This document shows positions 59,081-64,000 of a stretch of 64,000 bases of DNA, in pieces. The position numbers were made by a program, and so were the translations under genes. The notes under the pieces were generated by a model. That model saw only the letters and a list, made by a program, of their open reading frames with translations, had not been told where the DNA came from and did not search any database. The stretch covers positions 28,673-92,672 of the forward strand of contig URSC01000013.1 of NCBI GenBank assembly GCA_900550465.1. Reading direction: 5' to 3'. The number at the start of each line of letters is the position of its first letter. The stretch's first letter is position 1. This stretch comes from an uncultured Alistipes sp. Lineage in GTDB: Bacteria; Bacteroidota; Bacteroidia; Bacteroidales; UBA932.

Positions 59081-60337
59081 ATGGCTCAAAAACAAGACGG
59101 GAAAAAGAAAAAAGCTCCCAAGAACAGGAAGAAAGCGATGCGCGAAGGCTATCTGTCGTTCGACATCGATGAAGTGAAGCGTCTGTCGGAGAGCGACAGC
59201 CCCAATGCCGAGGCCTACGGCTACCTCTATCAGGCAGTGACAACCCAGGCCGGTACTGCCAAAGGTATCGATGACGCATATCCAGAGACGGCAGAGGAGA
59301 CCGACCAGATGCTGGAACTGCTGAATATGGCCAAGAAGGCACTGGTGGACAAGGACGACCAGTATTTCAAGTTCTGCACTGTGGATCTGGAGATGATTCT
59401 GGACTGGTCCTCCACAAGGCACTGGAACTTCCAGTGGCAGGTGATTCTCGGTGTGATACTTACGGTGATCTTCCTTTCCTGGAGAGTGGACCAGAAGCAG
59501 GAAAGCGTGGAGCACGACCAGGAACTGGTCGCAGAAGTGGAGAACTGGGAGGAAACTGATACTGTTCTCAACTGGGATACTACTCCCGATGATCTCTACA
59601 GTCCGGCCGGTTTTGTCAATTATGCTCATCTGAGTGCTAAAAACTTTAAGCTCTTGTCTCTTTATGAGCAGAAGTCCTATTATGCCAGTGCGGTGGAGGC
59701 TGCTGACGAATATGCCGCCAAAGCCGATACCGCCCAGTCGAGGGATGTCAGGAAAAGCTTAGAGGATCGGCGTGACGAGTCCCTTGACCATGCAAAAGAG
59801 TGCCGGAAAGAGTTCGACAGGATCAATAAGATGGATTTCAAGGATATAAAGAAGATGGCACTGGATGAGTATGGTTCGTGGCTCAAGAGCTCCAAGGCCG
59901 AGAAACGGGCGGTCAGGGCCTGGAACATATTCTTCATCATCCTGATACCTGTCTATATCTTCGCCGAGCGTCCGTACGGCTACACCATTACCAGAACTAG
60001 GGCTGAATCCAGCACTCTGAGAGGTATCAGCAAGTTTACTTACGCCCTGTCGGCGATGATGATGGGCAGCGCCGCCTCGATAAGCTGGATCCAGACCGTG
60101 AGGAAGTACAGTGACGGACATACCGAAAGTACTTACGATGCAGGAACCAATGCACCTGTGATGATAATGAAGGCATGCCTGTATATCGCTGCGTTTGCTT
60201 TGGTCTGCATAGTGTCATGTATTCTGATGCTTTATATGACCATCCAGGGTCTCAGGCGCAACTACAACTGGGCGCCCCTGCTGGCTAAGGCCAAGGTAGC
60301 CGCTTCTTCTGCTGCATCGAAGGCTAAGAAAAACTGA
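59081..60337 (+). CDS. Membrane protein of unknown function
   Basis: No family recognised. The 418-residue protein begins with a very basic segment (KKKKAPKNRKKAMREG). One membrane span at about 122-136 (WQVILGVILTVIFLSW) follows. A long charged, coiled-coil-like stretch (about 140-280) comes next, with RSLEDRRDESLDHAKECR-like heptads. Three further spans lie near 283-299, 323-340 and 363-391, and the tail is again basic (ASKAKKN). It has its own promoter and terminator. The layout suggests a scaffold or stress-linked membrane protein, but that is a guess. Confidence 0.75.
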   Translation: MAQKQDGKKKKAPKNRKKAMREGYLSFDIDEVKRLSESDSPNAEAYGYLYQAVTTQAGTAKGIDDAYPETAEETDQMLELLNMAKKALVDKDDQYFKFCTVDLEMILDWSSTRHWNFQWQVILGVILTVIFLSWRVDQKQESVEHDQELVAEVENWEETDTVLNWDTTPDDLYSPAGFVNYAHLSAKNFKLLSLYEQKSYYASAVEAADEYAAKADTAQSRDVRKSLEDRRDESLDHAKECRKEFDRINKMDFKDIKKMALDEYGSWLKSSKAEKRAVRAWNIFFIILIPVYIFAERPYGYTITRTRAESSTLRGISKFTYALSAMMMGSAASISWIQTVRKYSDGHTESTYDAGTNAPVMIMKACLYIAAFALVCIVSCILMLYMTIQGLRRNYNWAPLLAKAKVAASSAASKAKKN

Positions 60338-60364
60338 TGATTACTGACTATGAAAAACTTTGAG

Positions 60365-60400
60365 AAGGCCGTGCCGGGCATACGGTGCGGCCTTTTCTTT
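60365..60400 (+). terminator. Terminator after the unknown membrane-protein gene
   Basis: AAGGCCG (60365-60371) pairs with CGGCCTT (60388-60394), with CCG/CGG further pairing inside, and TTCTTT follows. It ends seven bases before the stop of the convergent priA gene. Confidence 0.7.
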
Positions 60401-60406
60401 GTCCTG

Positions 60407-62443
60407 TCAGAACACCGGATCCACGTCTATGGCCAGGGAGGCTGCAGGAAAGCCGCGGAGCCGGTTGTAGAGCCGTGCCTTTGCCTGAGTCCAGCTGCGG
60501 CTGCGGTCGGTCTTTATCAGGAATTGCAGCAGGAATTCTCCGGAACTTTTCTCGACCGGAGGGGCGGCGGGACCGCAGATGTCCCTGAAGCCGCTTTTCC
60601 CCAGAATGTCTGAGACCTCCTTTGCCAGGCTGTCCAGTTTTTCCTTGTCAGGGGATTTGAGCAGCAGCCGGATGATTCTGGAGAAGGGGGGATATCCGAA
60701 TTCCCGCCTTTCCTCCATCAGGGACTCGAGGTCTCCCTCCTCCGGAAGACGGAGCATACGGAATACCGGGTGGTCCGCCCGGCTGGTCTGGATGATCATT
60801 TCCCCCGGAGTATCCCTGCGGCCGGCCCTGCCCATGAACTGCAGTAGCAGCTGGAGGGCCCTCTCGTCCGCCCGGAAGTCGAATACCGAGGTCACGGCCT
60901 CGGCCTTGAGCACTGCCGTCAGGGTCAGGTGCTTGAAGTCGAATCCCTTGGATATCATCTGGGTGCCGACCAGAATGTCTATTTTCCCTTCGGAGAACTG
61001 TCTCAGAATCCTCGTTTCCTCCTTTTTGTCCTTGGTGGTGTCCGCGTCGAAGCGTTCTATGCGGGCATCTGGGAAGAATGTCCGCAACTCTTCCTCTATC
61101 TTCTCGGTGCCGTCTCCCAGAAGTCTCATCGGAGCCTTTCCGCATTGGGGGCAGGCGGCGGGGGCCGGCTCCGAATGTCCGCACCAGTGGCAGCTCAGAC
61201 TGTGGCTGAACTTGTGGTAGCTCATGGGAATGTTGCAGGAGGGGCAGCGGGGTATGAAGCCGCAGTCGGGGCATTCCATGGCCGAGGCGTAGGCTCTCCG
61301 GGAACGGAAGACGAGCACCTGTTCATGCCGTTCCAGCCGGGCGGTTATGGCCTTGAGCAGAGTCAGGGAAAATGCCCCCTTCACGGCATTCCTGCGTCTC
61401 TGCAGGGGCATGTCCACGATAGTGACGGTGCTGCCGCCGCCCTCGAAATAGCGGTGGGAGAGGGGGACGTATTCCAGCCTGCCGGTGTGTACGTTGTACA
61501 GGCTCTCGAAGGAAGGGGTCGCGGAACCGAGGAGTACCGGGCAGCCCTGGATCCGGCCCAGCATCAGGGCGGTGTCCCGGCCGTGGTAGCGGGGAGCCTG
61601 GTCCGTCTGCTTGTAGGACTGATCGTGCTCTTCGTCCACTATGATGAGGCCCAGGCGGCTGTGGGGCAGGAATAGGGCGGAGCGCAGGCCCAGGACGATG
61701 TGCGGTTCTGTGTCGGAGGCCACCCTGCTGTAGACCTCCCGCCTGTGCGGGGCTGTCTGCTTGGAGTGGTATACCAGAAGCCGGTCGTGGAAATACCCGG
61801 CCAGACGGCTCTGGATCTGACGGCTGACGGCTATCTCCGGGACGAGGTAAAGTACGTTCAGCCCCCTTTTGAGACATTCGGCCGCCAGGGTGATGTATAT
61901 CTCCGTCTTGCCTGAGCCGGTGACTCCGTGCAGGAGGACGTTCCGGCCGGCTGCAAAGTGCTTTCTGATATCTGCCGCCGCTGTTTCCTGTTCCGGCGAG
62001 AGGACGGGAAGGTCCGCCCGGCTGATGTCTGCCGGGGATGCCGGCATGATGCCTGCGCCGCTGTCAGGTGATCCGTCAACTGCCCCGCCATCACCGGATG
62101 CGGCCTGCTGTTTTGGCCGCTTGAGAGCCTTGACCGTAGACGGGGCCGCGAAGCGGAAGGCCTCCCCCAGCGAGCACATGTAGTAGGACGCCACCTGCCG
62201 CAGGAAGTCCATATTGGCCTGTGTCACCGGAGGAAAATTGACCGCCTCCTTGACCGGCTTTATCTTCGAGATGTCGAACTCCGGTTCATCCTTCACTCTC
62301 AGCACCACCGCCGTGTAGGCCCTGCCCACCACCGTGACCCTCACGAGACTGCCGGGCACTATGCTCCCCTCCAGCTCCTCCGGAACAGAATAGGTCACGG
62401 AGTCCCTGAACTTCAGCGGTATTATCACGTCTACGAACCTCAT
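60407..62443 (-). CDS. priA: Primosomal replication-restart helicase PriA
   Basis: PriA recognises stalled forks and reloads the replisome. The 678-residue protein starts with the 3'-DNA-binding domain. The helicase motifs are GVTGSGKTEIY (Walker A), VDEEHD (motif II), VLLGSATPS (motif III) and MGRAGRRD (motif VI). The zinc-binding cysteines are present as CPDCGF, CPSCNI, CHWCGH and CPQCGK. It is slightly shorter than the E. coli protein. It is transcribed alone toward the unknown membrane gene. The region upstream of its ATG has no clear -7 box. Confidence 0.95.
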   Translation of the reverse strand: MRFVDVIIPLKFRDSVTYSVPEELEGSIVPGSLVRVTVVGRAYTAVVLRVKDEPEFDISKIKPVKEAVNFPPVTQANMDFLRQVASYYMCSLGEAFRFAAPSTVKALKRPKQQAASGDGGAVDGSPDSGAGIMPASPADISRADLPVLSPEQETAAADIRKHFAAGRNVLLHGVTGSGKTEIYITLAAECLKRGLNVLYLVPEIAVSRQIQSRLAGYFHDRLLVYHSKQTAPHRREVYSRVASDTEPHIVLGLRSALFLPHSRLGLIIVDEEHDQSYKQTDQAPRYHGRDTALMLGRIQGCPVLLGSATPSFESLYNVHTGRLEYVPLSHRYFEGGGSTVTIVDMPLQRRRNAVKGAFSLTLLKAITARLERHEQVLVFRSRRAYASAMECPDCGFIPRCPSCNIPMSYHKFSHSLSCHWCGHSEPAPAACPQCGKAPMRLLGDGTEKIEEELRTFFPDARIERFDADTTKDKKEETRILRQFSEGKIDILVGTQMISKGFDFKHLTLTAVLKAEAVTSVFDFRADERALQLLLQFMGRAGRRDTPGEMIIQTSRADHPVFRMLRLPEEGDLESLMEERREFGYPPFSRIIRLLLKSPDKEKLDSLAKEVSDILGKSGFRDICGPAAPPVEKSSGEFLLQFLIKTDRSRSWTQAKARLYNRLRGFPAASLAIDVDPVF

Positions 62444-62643
62444 TGTGCCATGCGGATTTGTCAGTTAATAGATGCAAATATACTCAAACTATCTTTTGTC
62501 TGAAAATAGTAACGCCGCATGGCATAGGGCGCCTTTGTCCAGGCGGCAATGGTAATCTTAGAAGCGCATGATCCGGTATTCGCCCTCCGGGTTATCTTCC
62601 ATTGGGACTGACAAGCGCAGCGGAGTCCATTATATGGGAAGCT

Positions 62644-62696
62644 GCAATGAATCTGCGTAGGTAATCAAATAATGATTACGTTTGCAGATTCATTGC
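62644..62696. repeat. Nested perfect inverted repeat
   Basis: GCAATGAATCTGC (62644-62656) pairs with GCAGATTCATTGC (62684-62696). Inside it GTAATCA (62661-62667) pairs with TGATTAC (62673-62679) over a five-base loop. The four-base spacers do not pair. It could be a bidirectional terminator, a structured RNA, or the remnant of a mobile element. Confidence 0.75.
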
Positions 62697-63208
62697 AATT
62701 TAATTAATTACTCCGATTTTTGTCATACAGCAGCTGTCGACATAGCCGGATTTCTTGAGCGGTACACAGAATCTGATAGCCATGTCTTACCTTAACCTTA
62801 CTTTGCCGCACCGCGCAACAGTCTGTAATGGTCTGTTTTGTGTATCTGGTTGGATAACAAAGAATTACGAAGTTGTGCGGGAAGCAGACTGAACAGTACG
62901 CCGAAATACGAACTTCATATAATAGCGTTAGGAAGGTGCTGTGGCAGGGGTAGTCCGCGGTCAACGCATTTTCTTCATGGCGAGTCTGTAATCGGATGAT
63001 TTGCGTATAGTCTTGTCAGTCAGCGAAGTAAGTGAAAAGTCAGGATAACAGACAGGTGCCGACAGCCTTCAGTCTGTAAGTCTCCCGCTTAGCGTAAGTT
63101 GCTGTGGAATGCTGGACTATGGAAAAATGAGCATAACAGACTGTGGCTGTCCGACTTTGTGGCTACATGACTGTATGAAAGCTAAAGCCGTTTACGACCC
63201 CGTATCAC

Positions 63209-63385
63209 CACTTTACATTTTAGTTGTATTACAACCATTTGATTGACTGAGTATTGCATTTTGTGAAAAATGTTAGATGACGACAAAATCGCCTGTTTTG
63301 GCCGGAATTCATCCCACTTAACATATTGCGAAACGGATAAAATGCCAGTAATCAGACACATACAATTCAACTAAAATGTAAAGTG
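63209..63385. repeat. 177-base element bounded by 18-base perfect inverted repeats
   Basis: CACTTTACATTTTAGTTG at 63209-63226 is the exact reverse complement of 63368-63385. The interior is AT-rich and has no promoter of the local type. A 62-codon frame inside it on the minus strand looks like chance. The size and end structure suggest a miniature inverted-repeat element or insertion-sequence remnant. I saw no target-site duplication. Confidence 0.6.
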
Positions 63386-63417
63386 ACAATTAAACTGAAA
63401 AGTTGCGTTGTCGGAGG

Positions 63418-63454
63418 CAAAAAAGAAAGTAGCTGAATTTCAAACATTCAGCTA
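63418..63454 (-). terminator. Terminator downstream of the tRNA-Phe fragment
   Basis: TAGCTGAAT (minus strand, from 63454) pairs with ATTCAGCTA across a seven-base loop and is followed by CTTTCTTTTTT. It lies just beyond the 3' end of the tRNA-Phe fragment and is probably the original terminator of that tRNA gene. Confidence 0.7.
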
Positions 63455-63481
63455 TTTTCATTCTTTTGCTTCTTAATTTAG

Positions 63482-63531
63482 TGGTGCCACCGGGAATCGA
63501 ACCAGGGACACAAGGATTTTCAGTCCTTTGC
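63482..63531 (-). other. 3' half of a tRNA-Phe gene (attachment-site remnant)
   Basis: On the minus strand the anticodon arm (AAGGA, loop CTGAAAA with anticodon GAA, TCCTT), the T arm (GGTTCGATTCC) and the acceptor strand (TGGCACCA) are present. The D arm and 5' acceptor strand are absent; the sequence diverges at about 63532. The T stem has one T-C mismatch. This is the pattern left when an element integrates into the 3' half of a tRNA gene. The fragment cannot make a tRNA. Confidence 0.85.
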
Positions 63532-63831
63532 AGCCTACGGCTTGTATGCTATCTTTAGTCGCTTATAACTGGTTGATTTACGGTGTTATACCTTACTCTT
63601 GAAAGGCAGTTTCTCTTAATGTCCGTAACTTGGTTTACATGCTGGTTTACAATTCATGCTTACCTCAATGTGGGTTAAACATTAAATAATATCTTTGTAA
63701 ATCAATAAGTTGTATTAGTCTTAATCTATCCTCTCTCACCTACGTTATATTTTCTCATTTTTTCTGTTTATATACCCCTCTCGAAATTGTGTCGTAGGTA
63801 GATAGACCCCTGTTTGAAGGGGATATTGTAA
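63532..63831. mobile_element. Left end of an integrated genomic island (non-coding border)
   Basis: The sequence right of the tRNA fragment is AT-rich, unlike most of the window, and has no coding frame. Two direct repeats TGGTTTACA (63631-63639 and 63643-63651) lie about 100 bases from the junction and resemble arm-type recombinase sites. No integrase is visible; it would be farther right or at the other end. Confidence 0.6.
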
Positions 63832-64000
63832 TTATATTGGCTTAACTGTAACTGTCCATTGCGAAACTATATCAGGTATTGCTTCGTAAATTTGGATTCC
63901 TTTATCTTTTATAATTTTTAATATCTGTTTTCTATTTTCTGGAGATATTTTATAGCCAAGTATTATTGATTTCATTGCATTAGGGTGCAAATCAAGTAAA
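63832..64000 (-). CDS. Partial hypothetical protein on the island (5' end beyond window)
   Basis: The C-terminal 55 or so codons of a reading frame run from the window edge to a TAA at 63832-63834. The product ends ...AIPDIVSQWTVTVKPI and is lysine- and isoleucine-rich (ISPENRKQILKIIKDKGIQI). Codon use is strongly AT-rich, in line with foreign origin. I do not recognise the family, and the first residues are outside the window. Confidence 0.5.
   Translation of the reverse strand, partial: LLDLHPNAMKSIILGYKISPENRKQILKIIKDKGIQIYEAIPDIVSQWTVTVKPI

Larger units (their letters stand above)
62444..63480. other. Gene-poor stretch between priA and the tRNA-Phe fragment
   Basis: No frame here looks coding: the longest (about 86 codons, 62704-62964 on the minus strand) has poor codon use and no recognisable motif. 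The stretch holds a nested perfect hairpin (62644-62696), an 18-base inverted repeat pair (63209-63385) and a terminator hairpin (63418-63454). Outside these I see nothing. Confidence 0.6.

Noticed and set aside
62704..62964. 86-codon frame upstream of priA
   Set aside because: No ribosome-binding site, cysteine-rich random-looking product, and no resemblance to a known family.
63182..63370. 62-codon frame inside the inverted-repeat element as a transposase fragment
   Set aside because: The product has no recognisable transposase motif and the frame spans one repeat arm; it is more likely to be chance.
1..64000. CRISPR array, rRNA operon, complete tRNA gene or parS sites
   Set aside because: I looked for regularly spaced repeats, conserved rRNA segments, complete cloverleafs and ParB-binding palindromes and saw none; only the tRNA-Phe fragment was found.

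Overview
The window looks like a chromosome segment of a Bacteroidales bacterium. Several genes carry the Bacteroidetes-type promoter (TAnnTTTG at -7, with TTG/TTTG 19-21 bases upstream in the best cases). Many products belong to families typical of this phylum: PCMD, DUF5683, a BT_3928-like protein, an Hc1-type histone-like protein, reverse rubrerythrin, M6/M64/C11 peptidases, and the parA-parB-DUF5683-LysM transglycosylase order. Most of the segment is visibly GC-rich, which would fit a Rikenellaceae/Alistipes-like lineage, but the sequence alone does not fix the genus.

Layout. 1-3613: arginine biosynthesis (acetyltransferase-argG-argC, with argC cut by the window start) and a MarC protein. 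3694-8567: histone-like protein, a secreted M6 protease with its lipoprotein partner, a PCMD protein and an Omp85-type barrel. 8551-12264: a minus-strand gene string ytxH-holin-hypothetical-trkA-aspA. 12348-26777: clostripain-like protease, rubrerythrin, rplY-pth, septum protein, CPBP protease-manA-S4 protein, YjjG-type phosphatase, M64 peptidase, purB, tmk, and a FecCD-type metal-chelate importer. 26943-27862: a CDF transporter broken by a two-base insertion. 27865-28048: two inverted repeats flanking a strong promoter, the likely phase-variable switch of the polysaccharide locus that follows. 28141-47123: the capsule or O-polysaccharide locus. 47172-62443: an AAA/nuclease protein, adk, hpt, purE, an HhH outer-membrane protein, the par operon, a lipid kinase, a membrane AraC regulator, an unknown membrane protein and priA. 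62444-64000: a gene-poor stretch with inverted repeats, then the 3' half of a tRNA-Phe gene that marks the left end of an integrated island running off the window.

How the parts work together. The polysaccharide locus encodes all five enzymes needed to turn UDP-GlcNAc into UDP-ManNAc3NAcA (wbpA, wbpB, wbpE, wbpD and wbpI homologues). It also encodes a Wzx flippase, a Wzy polymerase, four glycosyltransferases, an ATP-grasp enzyme, and an aminotransferase with an initiating phosphoglycosyl transferase at the end. A large FAD/Fe-S dehydrogenase directly after wbpI may recycle the 2-hydroxyglutarate made by the WbpB step. The middle of the locus (about 33.1-41.3 kb) is AT-rich and probably acquired separately. 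A perfect hairpin sits exactly where the conserved front part gives way to it.
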